The position numbers and the translations under genes were made by a program. From Microvirga terrestris (GTDB lineage Bacteria; Pseudomonadota; Alphaproteobacteria; Rhizobiales; Beijerinckiaceae): a stretch of 64,000 nt of DNA. Below, one piece after another: positions 1 to 9,035 of the stretch. A model generated the notes under the pieces. That model made no database searches, was not told the origin of the DNA, and was given only the letters and a program-made list of their open reading frames with translations. Location of the stretch: NCBI RefSeq assembly GCF_015694425.1, contig NZ_JADQDN010000001.1, positions 496,001-560,000 on the forward strand. The letters are read 5' to 3'. Within the stretch, counting starts at the first letter, position 1, and each line of letters opens with the position of its first letter.

Positions 1-51
1 GTGGATGCTCTCAATCAGATTGAAGCGCGGCGTGTTCAAGGCGCGGAATAG
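1..51 (+). CDS. 3' end of an upstream gene (partial)
   Basis: Reading frame 1 is open from the first base and ends in TAG immediately before the ATG of yidD, giving about 16 C-terminal residues (VDALNQIEARRVQGAE). The zero-base spacing to yidD suggests both belong to one operon. Too little is visible to name the product. In related bacteria a Fe-S scaffold-type gene can precede yidD, but nothing here proves it. Confidence 0.45.
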   Translation: MDALNQIEARRVQGAE

Positions 52-381
52 ATGCCGAGCCCCGTCCAGAACGCCGCTCACTGGGCCATCCGCGGCTACC
101 AGCTGAGCCTGTCCGGGCTCATCGGCCGCCAGTGCCGTCACCTGCCCTCGTGCTCCGAATACACCGACGAGGCGATCCAGCGGCACGGGTTCTGGCCGGG
201 CGGCTGGATCGGCTTCGCGCGAATCTGCCGCTGCGGGCCGTTCGGCACGTCGGGGCTCGATCTCGTGCCTGAAGCGTTGCCCGAGGGCGCCTCCTGGTAT
301 AAGCCGTGGGCTTATGGTCGCTGGCGGGGCGTCAATTCTCCCTCGATCATCTGCGAGGCAGCCGAACCTGACGGCGGCTGA
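52..381 (+). CDS. yidD: YidD, membrane protein insertion efficiency factor
   Basis: Small (109 aa) membrane-associated protein of the YidD family, which assists YidC-dependent insertion of inner-membrane proteins. The family core is plain: RxCRHLPSCSEYTDEAIQRHG at about residues 26-46, followed by G..GFARICRCGPFG and GLDLVPE at about residues 55-75, with the conserved cysteines. The N-terminal amphipathic stretch (residues 12-25) fits the membrane-binding helix. It starts one base after the previous gene stops and is 78 bases upstream of thrS. It is not next to rpmH-rnpA-yidC, its usual place in many other bacteria; the yidD-thrS order is shared by some Rhizobiales as far as I know. The C-terminal 15 residues after WRGV are not part of the family core. 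Confidence 0.93.
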   Translation: MPSPVQNAAHWAIRGYQLSLSGLIGRQCRHLPSCSEYTDEAIQRHGFWPGGWIGFARICRCGPFGTSGLDLVPEALPEGASWYKPWAYGRWRGVNSPSIICEAAEPDGG

Positions 382-459
382 CTTCGCCTTCCTTTCAGCA
401 AACCGTCGGCCCCCGCTTACCTGCTCCGTTGGCAGGAGTGAGCCAGGAGATACTTTGAC

Positions 460-2505
460 ATGATTACCCTGACATTTCCCGATGGCGCCCAGCGCCAGTT
501 TGAGCCCGGCATCTCCGGCCGCGAGATCGTGGAAGGCATCGCCAAGTCGCTGGCCAAGCGGACCGTCGCCATGGCGCTTGACGGCACGGTCGCCGATCTC
601 GCCGATCCGATCACCCAGGATGCTAAGATTGAATTTCTCAACCGCGAGGACCCGCGTTCGCTTGAGCTGATCCGGCATGATTGCGCGCACGTGCTCGCAG
701 AAGCCGTGCAGGAGCTTTTCCCGGGGACCCAGGTGACCATCGGTCCTGTGATCGAGAACGGCTTCTATTACGACTTCGCCCGCAACGAGCCCTTCACCCC
801 GGAGGACTTCCCGGCCATCGAGGCGAAGATGCGCGAGATCATCACGCGCGACAAACCCTTCACCAAGGAAGTGTGGGATCGCGACAAGGCCAAGCAGGTG
901 TTCGCCGAGAAGGGTGAGAGCTACAAGGTCGAGCTCGTCGACGCGATCCCGGAAGGCCAGGATCTGAAGATCTATTCCCAGGGCGAGTGGTTCGATCTCT
1001 GCCGCGGTCCGCACATGACCTCCACGGGCAAGATCGGCAACGCCTTCAAGCTCATGAAGGTGGCGGGCGCCTATTGGCGTGGCGACTCGAACAACGCGAT
1101 GCTCACGCGCATCTACGCGACAGCCTGGGCTTCGCAGGAGGAGCTGGACAACTACATCCGCCAGCTCGAGGAGGCCGAGAAGCGCGACCACCGCCGTCTG
1201 GGCCGCGAGATGGACCTGTTCCACTTCCAAGAGGAGGGGCCGGGCGTCGTCTTCTGGCACCCGAAGGGCTGGACGGTGTTCCAGGAGCTGATCTCCTACA
1301 TGCGCCGCCGCCTGAAGGGCACCTACCAGGAGGTCAACGCACCGCAGATCCTCGACAAGGCCCTGTGGGAGACCTCCGGTCACTGGGGCTGGTACTCGGA
1401 CAACATGTTCGCGGTAAAATCGGCATCCGCCTTCCTGCGCCCGAACGATCCAGAGGCGGACCAGCGCCTCTTAGCTCTCAAGCCGATGAACTGCCCGGGC
1501 CACGTACAGATCTTCAAGCACGGCTTGAAGTCCTATCGTGACCTGCCGCTGCGCCTCGCCGAATTCGGCAACGTGCACCGCTATGAGCCGTCCGGCGCGC
1601 TTCACGGGCTGATGCGCGTGCGCGGCTTCACCCAGGACGATGCGCATATCTTCTGCACGGAAGAGCAACTCGCCGATGAGTGTCTGAAGATCAATGATCT
1701 GATCCTCTCCACCTACGCCGATTTCGGCTTCGACGAGATCGTCGTGAAGCTCTCCACGCGTCCTGAAAAGCGCGTCGGCACGGACGAAATGTGGGATCAT
1801 GCGGAAGACGTGATGACCCGCGTCCTCAAGCAGATCGAGGATCAGTCGGGCGGGCGCATCAAGACCGCAATCAACCCGGGTGAGGGCGCTTTCTACGGTC
1901 CGAAGTTCGAGTATGTGCTTCGCGATGCCATCGGCCGCGACTGGCAGTGCGGCACCACCCAGGTGGACTTCAACCTCCCGGAGCGGTTCGGCGCCTTCTA
2001 TGTCGATGCCGATGGTCAGAAGAAGACTCCCGTCATGGTGCACCGCGCGATCTGCGGCTCCATGGAGCGCTTCACCGGGATCCTGATCGAGCACTTCGCC
2101 GGCCATTTCCCGCTCTGGCTCGCGCCGGTGCAGGCGGTGGTCGCCACCATCACGTCCGAGGGCGATGGATACGCCATGGAGGTGGTGCGCGCCGCCGAAG
2201 CTGCCGGCCTTCGCGTCGAGGCCGACCTGCGCAACGAGAAGATCAATTATAAGGTCCGTGAGCATTCGCTCGTGAAGGTGCCGGTTCTTCTCGTAGTGGG
2301 TCGGAAAGAGGCCGCCGAGCGTACGGTCTCCATCCGCCGCCTGGGCAGCCCCGAGCAGAAGACCATGACCCTCGATGAGGCCTTGAAGGCGCTCGCCGCC
2401 GAGGCGGTCACGCCGGATCTTAAGCGAGTTGCGAAAGCGGTCTCGGAGCCGGAAGGCCACGCGACGCTCGACGGGCATCACGTGGTCGAGCGGACGGTCG
2501 CTTAA
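460..2505 (+). CDS. thrS: Threonine--tRNA ligase
   Basis: Class II aminoacyl-tRNA synthetase that charges tRNA-Thr in the cytoplasm. The 681-residue product has the standard layout: N-terminal TGS domain (about 1-62), second additional (editing) domain (about 65-225), catalytic core (about 245-545) and anticodon-binding domain (about 550-650). In the core, KPMNCPGH carries the zinc-ligand cysteine, [15 protein letters not shown] is motif 2, and [10 protein letters not shown] is the late active-site segment. AGGAG lies 11 bases before the ATG. A roughly 30-residue tail extends beyond the anticodon domain. A strong intrinsic terminator follows, so thrS ends the yidD-thrS unit. A tRNA-Thr(TGT) gene, one of its substrates, is encoded about 17 kb away in this window. 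Confidence 0.98.
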   Translation: MITLTFPDGAQRQFEPGISGREIVEGIAKSLAKRTVAMALDGTVADLADPITQDAKIEFLNREDPRSLELIRHDCAHVLAEAVQELFPGTQVTIGPVIENGFYYDFARNEPFTPEDFPAIEAKMREIITRDKPFTKEVWDRDKAKQVFAEKGESYKVELVDAIPEGQDLKIYSQGEWFDLCRGPHMTSTGKIGNAFKLMKVAGAYWRGDSNNAMLTRIYATAWASQEELDNYIRQLEEAEKRDHRRLGREMDLFHFQEEGPGVVFWHPKGWTVFQELISYMRRRLKGTYQEVNAPQILDKALWETSGHWGWYSDNMFAVKSASAFLRPNDPEADQRLLALKPMNCPGHVQIFKHGLKSYRDLPLRLAEFGNVHRYEPSGALHGLMRVRGFTQDDAHIFCTEEQLADECLKINDLILSTYADFGFDEIVVKLSTRPEKRVGTDEMWDHAEDVMTRVLKQIEDQSGGRIKTAINPGEGAFYGPKFEYVLRDAIGRDWQCGTTQVDFNLPERFGAFYVDADGQKKTPVMVHRAICGSMERFTGILIEHFAGHFPLWLAPVQAVVATITSEGDGYAMEVVRAAEAAGLRVEADLRNEKINYKVREHSLVKVPVLLVVGRKEAAERTVSIRRLGSPEQKTMTLDEALKALAAEAVTPDLKRVAKAVSEPEGHATLDGHHVVERTVA

Positions 2506-2522
2506 ATTTCTCCTGAACGGAA

Positions 2523-2560
2523 AAAGGCGGCGCTTCCCAACAGAAGCGCCGCCTTTCTTT
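2523..2560 (+). terminator. Intrinsic terminator of thrS
   Basis: A perfect 13-bp stem (AAAGGCGGCGCTT pairing with AAGCGCCGCCTTT) with an 8-base loop is followed by a T-rich tail (CTTTG). The A-rich left arm also lets it act for the convergent gene on the other strand. Confidence 0.92.
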
Positions 2561-2613
2561 GTTGCCAGCAAACTCAACCTTTTCAGGATGAGTGCAGAGT
2601 TAGATGAAAGGCC

Positions 2614-3996
2614 TCAGCTCGTCTGACGCTGCCGCCCGCTGGTGCGGCCATCGGGTGCGGTGCCGGCTGTCGTCCCCGCTGTTCCACTGCCGGGATTGCC
2701 GGTCGCTGCGCCTGCATCGCCGGCTTCCGTGCCGGTGGCGTGTTTGTCCTGGCGTTGTCCGACCCTCAAGTTGTTCTGCACGTGGGCCACACCGGAGACG
2801 GCCTCCGCAAGGTCTTCGGCCAGACGCCGCTCATTGCGGTCGCGCACAGTGCCGGTGAGGGTCACTTCCCGGTTCTGCACCTGCACCTCGATCTCCGAGG
2901 CATCGATCATCGCATCATCCATGAGACGCTCGCTGATATCCTCGCGGATGCGTTCATCGGAGCGCTGGTAACCCTTCGGGCCACGGCCCTGGTGCTCGCC
3001 TCGGCGGACCTCGCCGCGGCTGGCGGTGGCGTCGTTGCCGAAGCGGGTGTTGCCGGGGCCCATGCCGTAGTTGCTGTGGTCACGCCGCTCGTTCACGAGG
3101 CTCCAAGTGCGTTCGCGATCCTGCATGCGGCGATCATCCTCGCTGCTGTCGTCTCCCGGACGCGCTCGCCCGCCCGTGATGGTCGAAGCGCCATAGCGCG
3201 GCGGTTGAAACCCTCTGCCGGCGGAGCCGCGGCCTGCGAACTCGTCGCCATAGCTCTGATAGCCATCGCCCCCGAAGCCGCCACGCATGCGGGAGTCGCG
3301 GGCGCCCTCCTGGCCGGGATAGCCGAAGCTGCCGAAGGCGGCACGAACGTCGTCCTCTTCGCGGAACCGGAACTGTTCGCGTCCTGGCCTGCGGGTGTTG
3401 TCCGTGGATCCGCGACTGCCTCTGTCGCGGTAGTCATTCGGGCGGTGCCGGAAAGTGTCGTCGCGGCTGGCGTCGTTCATGCGGCGCTCCAGCTCGCGGC
3501 GCTCGTCGGCCGTCAGGCGCGCCTGTCCACTGCCCCGGGTCTGGTCGGCACGGGCGCTCGTGGGCGTGCCGGAGCGGTCGGGCTCCGACGGGGTTGAAAT
3601 GCGATGCAGGGCGTGGGTGGCCTCGCCCTCGACATCGGTCGCTAGATCACCAAGCGCCACAATGCCGACCAGGTGCTTATCGTGGTCGACCACAGGCAGG
3701 CGGCGGATCTGATGGTCACTCATCAACTGAACGATATGGTTCACGTCGTCATCGTCGAAGCACCACCATACATTGTCGGACATGATATCCCGCACGCGGG
3801 TGGTATCTGGCGCGAGGCCTGCAGCCGTGGCCCGGACGGTAATGTCGCGGTCCGTCACCATGCCGCGCAGCCGCCGCCCATCGCAAACAGGCAGGACACC
3901 GACATTCATTTCATCCATGAGCCGTGCTGCTTCCTGGATGGTCCCGTCTGGACTCACCACACGCACGTTGCGGGTCATGATCTCTGCGACTTTCAT
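2614..3996 (-). CDS. CBS-pair / BON domain fusion protein
   Basis: A 460-residue three-part protein. Residues 1-125 form two CBS motifs (VAEIMTRNVRVVSPDG..., then RVRDIMSDNVWWC...), which usually bind adenine nucleotides. Residues about 135-340 are a charged, Arg/Gly/Asp-rich, probably disordered linker. Residues about 345-412 form a BON domain (GPKGYQRSDERIREDISERL ... VTLTGTVRDR ... VSGVAHVQNNLRV). BON domains associate with membranes or phospholipids. The tail is Gly/Thr-rich. I chose the internal ATG because AGGAGAGG lies six bases before it and CBS motif 1 starts right there; an upstream in-frame start would add 15 unrelated residues. No signal peptide is seen, so it is probably cytoplasmic. 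Function is not known; a stress-related sensor role is only a guess. Confidence 0.85.
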   Translation of the reverse strand: MKVAEIMTRNVRVVSPDGTIQEAARLMDEMNVGVLPVCDGRRLRGMVTDRDITVRATAAGLAPDTTRVRDIMSDNVWWCFDDDDVNHIVQLMSDHQIRRLPVVDHDKHLVGIVALGDLATDVEGEATHALHRISTPSEPDRSGTPTSARADQTRGSGQARLTADERRELERRMNDASRDDTFRHRPNDYRDRGSRGSTDNTRRPGREQFRFREEDDVRAAFGSFGYPGQEGARDSRMRGGFGGDGYQSYGDEFAGRGSAGRGFQPPRYGASTITGGRARPGDDSSEDDRRMQDRERTWSLVNERRDHSNYGMGPGNTRFGNDATASRGEVRRGEHQGRGPKGYQRSDERIREDISERLMDDAMIDASEIEVQVQNREVTLTGTVRDRNERRLAEDLAEAVSGVAHVQNNLRVGQRQDKHATGTEAGDAGAATGNPGSGTAGTTAGTAPDGRTSGRQRQTS

Positions 3997-4103
3997 GGGC
4001 TTCCTCTCCTGCAAGGTCACGCCTTGGGAGTACGGGCTCATGCGTGGCGCGACCTGTCATTGGTGTTCCGTCAATGCCGCGGGGCCGGAAAGGTTCAGGG
4101 CTG

Positions 4104-4985
4104 TCAGGGCTTGGCGAGAACCTCGATATCGCGGTCGAGTCCGCTCTCGATCTTGAACTCGCGGGTATAGACCTTGCCCTCATGGCGGGCGATCAGAACA
4201 TATTCGCCCTCGGCCAGGGTCACGGACGGGAAGGCGCCGATGGCCTCGCGGATCACGTCACCGCCGGGGGTGAGCACGCTGAAGGCCGTGCCGGCAAAGG
4301 CTTCGCCGCCTGCGGATGCCACCAGCTTCATAGTCACGGTGGCAGCGCGATGGTTGAGGGTTGCCTCGGTGACGCGGCCCGATTCCACCTTCAGGTCACT
4401 ACGCATGATGGCGTTGGCGTCGCCGTAGGTGGAGACGACGTGATAGGTTCCTTCGGGGAGGCGGATCATGTCGTTTGCCTTGGCTTCGGCAATCACGAGC
4501 CGTCCTTCCGAGTTCTGCGCCTCCGGCACATAGACCGAGAAGGTGAGGCGGTTGGCTGGAATGGGGCTCCCGCTGACCGCTCCTTTGAGCTGAAGCGCGC
4601 CTGCATTGATTGCGAGACGTTCGTTGAGATTGCCGCGCTGCACGCTGATGCGCTTCGAAGCGCTCGCAAACCCATAGGCCACGTGAATGACGTAGTTGCC
4701 GGGCGAGAGGGTGAAGCTCGGCGCAGGGCTGGTGGAGCGGGCGACGATCACCGGCTGGGAGGCATCCCCGCGATCCTCATAGATCCGCCAGACGAGGCCT
4801 GAGCGGATCGGTTCATTGCTCCCGGCAAAGGTCGCGCCCGCATTCACAGTCACCTGCCCGATGGAGATCGGGGGCTGGTTCTGGGACATGGACGGGACAG
4901 CAGGAGACTGGGCCGAAGCCGCAGATGCTGCCAGGAGCGCCAAAAAGCTGAAGATTGAAGAGCATGGGTTCACGGAAAATAACAT
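4104..4985 (-). CDS. Exported protein with three internal beta repeats
   Basis: The 293-residue product begins with a Sec-type signal peptide (hydrophobic residues about 9-24, cleavage near AASAQS). The rest is beta-rich and contains three related units, each with a [LT]xxGxY core: FTLSPGNYVIHVAYG, IRLPEGTYHVVSTYG and VTLAEGEYVLIARHEG. Each is followed by a short strand ending in VQRGN or VESG. Such units resemble small carboxypeptidase-regulatory or PEGA-like beta sandwiches, but I cannot name a family. It lies 19 bases downstream of the YfhO-type gene on the same strand, so the two are probably cotranscribed. A periplasmic structural or ligand-binding role is inferred only. Confidence 0.75.
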   Translation of the reverse strand: MLFSVNPCSSIFSFLALLAASAASAQSPAVPSMSQNQPPISIGQVTVNAGATFAGSNEPIRSGLVWRIYEDRGDASQPVIVARSTSPAPSFTLSPGNYVIHVAYGFASASKRISVQRGNLNERLAINAGALQLKGAVSGSPIPANRLTFSVYVPEAQNSEGRLVIAEAKANDMIRLPEGTYHVVSTYGDANAIMRSDLKVESGRVTEATLNHRAATVTMKLVASAGGEAFAGTAFSVLTPGGDVIREAIGAFPSVTLAEGEYVLIARHEGKVYTREFKIESGLDRDIEVLAKP

Positions 4986-5004
4986 CGTTCTGAAAAATCG
5001 CCCG

Positions 5005-7449
5005 TTACCGGAGCGGGGAGGCGACGGCCGTTTGAATAGGCTCTTCCTCGCTCTTCACGATATCGGAAGCGGCTGCAACAAGATTTTCCAGGGACATGGG
5101 CCGGAAGTGGAACTCGACCCGATGACGCCCCGGACCGACCTCGACGCCGCGGAACAGGAGGTTGGCCCGCAGGATTGGGCGGCGATCGCCGTCCACCCAG
5201 GCCTCCCAGCCCGGATAGTGGATGTCGTGCAGCACCAGCACGCTGTTGGAGCTGCTTTCGACCTCGATCGTGACCGAGTTCCGCTGGTAGCTAATGATGC
5301 GAGCCTCACCCTTGGCGTGTTCCGGCTTCGATCCGGCCGGAGAGTACCGGGCCTTGAGGAGCGGCAGGCTTTCGTAGTCGATGAGGGCTTCCGTCTCGCG
5401 GTTGAACTCCGGCAACTCCTCCTCACCAAGCACGGCCTCGGAATCCACCGGGCTCACATGGTGAGCCACATAGGCGCGGGGGCCTGAGGAGTTGAGGCGG
5501 TAGATCCACATCCGACCGGTGCCGTAGACGACCTCGGCATCGGCCAAGCGCGGGAAGTGACGCGGCAGCTTGTCGGCAGGGCGATCAAGAACGATGTAGT
5601 CGAGCCCTAGCAGGCTCGCGAGTTCGCATTCATAGCCGCGGAAGCTGGTCGGGAACTGGCGAAGGTTGGGGTCTTCCGCGTTCTCCCCCGGACCGATGGC
5701 CCGCTCATAATCGGCGAGACGCAAGGGATTGTAGCCAATGATGTCCTCGATGCCGAGTACCATGGAGGCGTTCTGCCAAGCTCCTTTAAGGCCGAGAATT
5801 TCCACCCGGGGATACTCGCCACGGGCGTTCCGCTCGGCGAGTTCACGCTTGAGGATCTGAAGGCCCTGCAGCTGTTCCGGCGGCAGCTTGGTGAAGACCG
5901 TGTAGCGCTCGGCCGGCTCCGCATTGAGGGCTGACGCCGCATGGCGGCCGATCAGTTCCGCGCCCGTAAACGTCAACAGCACGAGCGCCATGGCTCCCCG
6001 CCAGCGTGGAGTGCCGCTCAGCTTTGCAATCACCAGAACTGCTGCGGCCGCTGCTGCAAGGCTCACGCCGATCTCAATGAGAGCCGGGGCAACATGCCCG
6101 CCTTTCATGGCGAAGGACAGGGCGCTGGCAATGGCTGCGATCACAAGCCCCAGGGCGAGCAGGGGTTGGAAGGCCCAGAAGCGGCCGAGGACGGCGCGGT
6201 TGCAGCGCGGGAGCCCTTCTGCCGCATAGCGATGCACGAGATAGCCGCCCGCAAAGGCGAGGGCGATGTTGATGAGGAAGGTGGCGTCTGCCGGCCTTCG
6301 GTAGAGGTTCACGCCTGGCATGTGGTCAAAGATGACCTCGAAGCCAGGAGTGTAGCGCCCAAGGGCGTAGAGCAGGGCGACAACACCCATCACGAGGAAG
6401 AACCTGAATTCACGCGCAAACAGGCGCCCGCCGGCGACACCGTGCCAGATCAGCAAGAGGGCCGGGATCGTGCCGATGAACAGGTAGTTCGTGGCCCGGT
6501 CGGTCCAAGTCCCTTCCGCGAGGCTGTGCCAGTCTGGCCCCCAATAGTCATAGGTCCAGCGCAGGGAGCCGAAGACATTGCCGAAGAGCACCGTCGCCAG
6601 GCTCTCCGGAGGCAGGGACCCCATGGCGGCCACGCCGAAGCCGAAGGAGGGCCGCGTCGAGGTGGCGAGGAACTGCATCGTTAGGACAACGGGCACGGCC
6701 ATAAGCACTGCGCCGATCGCCCCCATGGTGATCAGAAGTCCCAGCCGGGGCCGGAGATAGGCGATCGACTGGGGAGCGGTCCAGATCCGGTGAACGGCAA
6801 CCACGATAAGGGTCAGGGCGCAGAGGAAGGCGACCTGATCTCGCCCGATGACCATCATGACCGCGCTCAGCGCGAACAGGATCCCATAGCGGTAGGAGCG
6901 GCGGTCGAGCGCTTCTTCCAAGAGCCAGAAAGCAAGGGGAAAGAACCCGTAGCTGAAGATCATGCCCGTATGCTGGAGCCGCGCCGTGGCGGAACCGCCG
7001 AGCATAAAGATGAGCGCGGCCACCACGGCCCCGGCCGAGTGCCAGCCGCGTTGGCGGAAGATCGGCACGAAGGCGAGGGCGCCTGGGAGGAAATGGGCGA
7101 ACACGACCACGTCGAAAACCTGCATGGACGGCTCGGGCATAAGCCAGCCGAACAGCAGCATGGTGGGCGTGAAGAGAAGGGACTGGGGATCGGCCGCCGA
7201 GGGGTGGCCGCCGAAATGGTAGGGGTTCCAGAGGGGCAGCTCCCCATGGGCCAGGGCGGTGCCGAGGTAGCGCAGGGTCGGGTAGAACTGGTTTTTGGAA
7301 TCCCACGGAACAACCGTTCCGGTCAGGGGCCAGCACGAGACGGCCAGCGTCCAGGCGGCCAGGATGAGGCCAAAGGCGATGAGCGTCTCGCGCCTCGACC
7401 AAGCGTTGGGGGAAGCGGAACTCTCGGGTCCGAAAATGGATCTCTGCAT
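5005..7449 (-). CDS. YfhO-family polytopic membrane protein
   Basis: An 814-residue inner-membrane protein with about a dozen hydrophobic segments through residue ~500, followed by a large soluble C-terminal region. The N-terminal part has the WDSKNQFYPT acidic loop after TM1 and the WNPYHFGGHP motif typical of YfhO/GT-C-like proteins. The C-terminal end (LVLHDIHYPGWEAWVDGD, then PGRHRVEFHFRP) matches the family's terminal beta domain. Members are thought to be lipid-linked-sugar glycosyltransferases or to modify cell-envelope polymers; the substrate here is unknown. An alternative TTG start lies nine bases upstream; no convincing ribosome site decides. The next gene, an exported repeat protein, follows after 19 bases. 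Confidence 0.85.
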   Translation of the reverse strand: MQRSIFGPESSASPNAWSRRETLIAFGLILAAWTLAVSCWPLTGTVVPWDSKNQFYPTLRYLGTALAHGELPLWNPYHFGGHPSAADPQSLLFTPTMLLFGWLMPEPSMQVFDVVVFAHFLPGALAFVPIFRQRGWHSAGAVVAALIFMLGGSATARLQHTGMIFSYGFFPLAFWLLEEALDRRSYRYGILFALSAVMMVIGRDQVAFLCALTLIVVAVHRIWTAPQSIAYLRPRLGLLITMGAIGAVLMAVPVVLTMQFLATSTRPSFGFGVAAMGSLPPESLATVLFGNVFGSLRWTYDYWGPDWHSLAEGTWTDRATNYLFIGTIPALLLIWHGVAGGRLFAREFRFFLVMGVVALLYALGRYTPGFEVIFDHMPGVNLYRRPADATFLINIALAFAGGYLVHRYAAEGLPRCNRAVLGRFWAFQPLLALGLVIAAIASALSFAMKGGHVAPALIEIGVSLAAAAAAVLVIAKLSGTPRWRGAMALVLLTFTGAELIGRHAASALNAEPAERYTVFTKLPPEQLQGLQILKRELAERNARGEYPRVEILGLKGAWQNASMVLGIEDIIGYNPLRLADYERAIGPGENAEDPNLRQFPTSFRGYECELASLLGLDYIVLDRPADKLPRHFPRLADAEVVYGTGRMWIYRLNSSGPRAYVAHHVSPVDSEAVLGEEELPEFNRETEALIDYESLPLLKARYSPAGSKPEHAKGEARIISYQRNSVTIEVESSSNSVLVLHDIHYPGWEAWVDGDRRPILRANLLFRGVEVGPGRHRVEFHFRPMSLENLVAAASDIVKSEEEPIQTAVASPLR

Positions 7450-7742
7450 TGCTTTCAAGCGGCGTCCCGCCGGCTGGCCTTAACCTCAGACAGCGCCCCT
7501 CAGGCCTGCTTGTGCAGGCTGCCGAGTCCGCCAGGGCTGAAACCTGCTTGGCGTCTGACCGCACTCCCCCTATACATCCGCTGCTGTTTCTTCTGTGGCA
7601 GCGGCCCGCCCTTAGGACGCCTGCGCTCCCTCAAGCGCATCAAGACGGCGAGACGATGGCAGGCCTGAGGCCTACCCTGCTCGCAGACTTCGTGAGCATC
7701 CACCTTCATTGTTTCACATTATCCACGCCGGATGAAGAGCCC

Positions 7743-8306
7743 ATGAATGACAGCCTTTCCCGCCTTCTGCAGCGCCGTTCCGTCCCGTCGCGCTGGCTGG
7801 GCGAACCGGGGCCGAGCGAGCCGGAAATCGAAACCCTCCTGACGGTGGCCTCCCGGGTGCCGGACCATGGCAAGCTGGTTCCCTGGCGCTTCATCCTCAT
7901 CCAGGGCGATGCCGGCCAGCGGCTCGGCGAGGTGCTGGCCTCGGTCTTTCAGGCCGACAACCCCGAGGCCGGAGAGGACAAGATCGCCACTGAGCGGGAG
8001 CGCTTTGCCCAAGCACCCCTGGTTGTCGCGGTGGTGTCCCGCGTCGTGCCGCACGTGAAGATCCCCGATTGGGAGCAGGTTCTCTCAGCCGGCGCCGTCT
8101 GCATGAACCTTCTGAATGCCGCATCTGCCCTCGGCTACGGCGCCTCCTGGCTCACGGGCTGGGCTGCCTTCGACCGGCGGGTGCTCGACGCATTGGGGCT
8201 GAAGCCCGAGGAGCGGATTGCCGGATTCATCCATATCGGCACGGCCAAGGAGACGCCGGGCGACCGGGATCGGCCCAGCCTCAACGACATCGTGACGCGG
8301 TTCTAA
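7743..8306 (+). CDS. Nitroreductase-family FMN oxidoreductase
   Basis: A 187-residue protein of the NfsB/YdjA-like nitroreductase fold. RRSVPSRWL near the N-terminus supplies the FMN-phosphate-binding arginines, VPDHGKLVPWRF is the family's SPS/NxQPW-equivalent segment, and ALGYGASWLTGWAAFD with EERIAGFIHIG near the C-terminus is typical of the shorter YdjA-like branch. It should use FMN and NAD(P)H to reduce nitro or quinone-like compounds; the natural substrate is unknown. The ATG is preceded by GAAGAG and coincides with the start of similarity; the frame is open further upstream without features. A flavin reductase gene starts four bases after the stop codon, which suggests one functional unit. 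Confidence 0.9.
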   Translation: MNDSLSRLLQRRSVPSRWLGEPGPSEPEIETLLTVASRVPDHGKLVPWRFILIQGDAGQRLGEVLASVFQADNPEAGEDKIATERERFAQAPLVVAVVSRVVPHVKIPDWEQVLSAGAVCMNLLNAASALGYGASWLTGWAAFDRRVLDALGLKPEERIAGFIHIGTAKETPGDRDRPSLNDIVTRF

Positions 8307-8310
8307 TGTG

Positions 8311-8919
8311 ATGTTCTACGAAACCTCCACCAACGCTCACGGCCTGCCGCACGACCCGTTCAAGGCCATCGTCACGCCGCGTCCCATCGGCTGGATCAGC
8401 GCCATGAGCGCGAAGGGGGAGGTGAACCTCGCGCCCTATTCATTTTTCAATGCGGTCTCCGAGCGGCCGCCCATGGTGGCCTTCTCCTCGGCGGGCAAGA
8501 AGGATGCTCTCACCTTCATCGAGGAGACGGGCGAGTTCGTCTGCAGCCTGGCGACCTATGACCTGCGGGACAAGATGAACCTCACCTCAGCACCTCTCTC
8601 TCGCGGCGAGAACGAGATGGAGCACGCGGGCCTGAAGGCCGCACCGTCCCGTCTGGTGAAGCCGCCCCGGGTTGCCGAGGCGCCAGCAGCACTCGAGTGC
8701 AAGTGGCTCCAGACCGTGCCGCTCACCCCCATAGGCGGCGGAGATCCGTCTTACTATCTCGTGATCGGACAGGTGGTCGGGGTCTACATCGACGACCGCT
8801 ACATCATCGACGGCCTCGTCGACACGGCTGCCATGCGCCCCATCGCCCGATCCGGCTACCGCGACTACTTCGTGGCGACCCCGGAGACGAAGTTCTCGAT
8901 TACCCGGCCTGGGGGCTGA
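8311..8919 (+). CDS. Flavin reductase-like FMN-binding protein
   Basis: A 202-residue flavin-reductase-like (split beta-barrel) protein. The diagnostic FMN-binding segment IVTPRPIGWISAMSAKG...NLAPYSFFNAVSERPPMVAFSS spans about residues 16-60, and PLTPIGGGDPSYYLVIGQVVGVY follows at about 140-160. It belongs to the branch often annotated as DIM6/NTAB family. A GTG directly before the ATG is an alternative start. With the nitroreductase four bases upstream, it forms a two-gene flavin redox unit. Whether it reduces flavin for a partner or acts itself as an oxidoreductase cannot be told from sequence. Confidence 0.88.
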   Translation: MFYETSTNAHGLPHDPFKAIVTPRPIGWISAMSAKGEVNLAPYSFFNAVSERPPMVAFSSAGKKDALTFIEETGEFVCSLATYDLRDKMNLTSAPLSRGENEMEHAGLKAAPSRLVKPPRVAEAPAALECKWLQTVPLTPIGGGDPSYYLVIGQVVGVYIDDRYIIDGLVDTAAMRPIARSGYRDYFVATPETKFSITRPGG

Positions 8920-8970
8920 GCGGCCTCGTCGCAGGTGGCAGAGCCGGCACGATTTAAGTCAGCAACAAGA

Positions 8971-9006
8971 AAGCGGCCTACAATGGTTTCTTATCGCGGG
9001 CCGCTT
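8971..9006 (+). terminator. Possible bidirectional terminator
   Basis: AAGCGGCC and GGCCGCTT form an 8-bp stem around a 20-base loop, followed by CATCTTT. It lies between the convergent flavin reductase and RTX genes. The long loop makes it a weaker candidate. Confidence 0.4.
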
Positions 9007-9035
9007 CATCTTTCAGGCTTTGATCGTCATCAGAC

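Noticed and set aside
2740..3597. Plus-strand frame of 285 codons opposite the CBS/BON gene
   Set aside because: Alanine/valine-rich shadow. The minus-strand frame has a ribosome site and clear CBS and BON motifs.
6790..7668. Plus-strand frame of 292 codons opposite the YfhO-type gene
   Set aside because: Translation is Gly/Glu/Arg-rich without domains; the minus strand encodes a coherent polytopic membrane protein.
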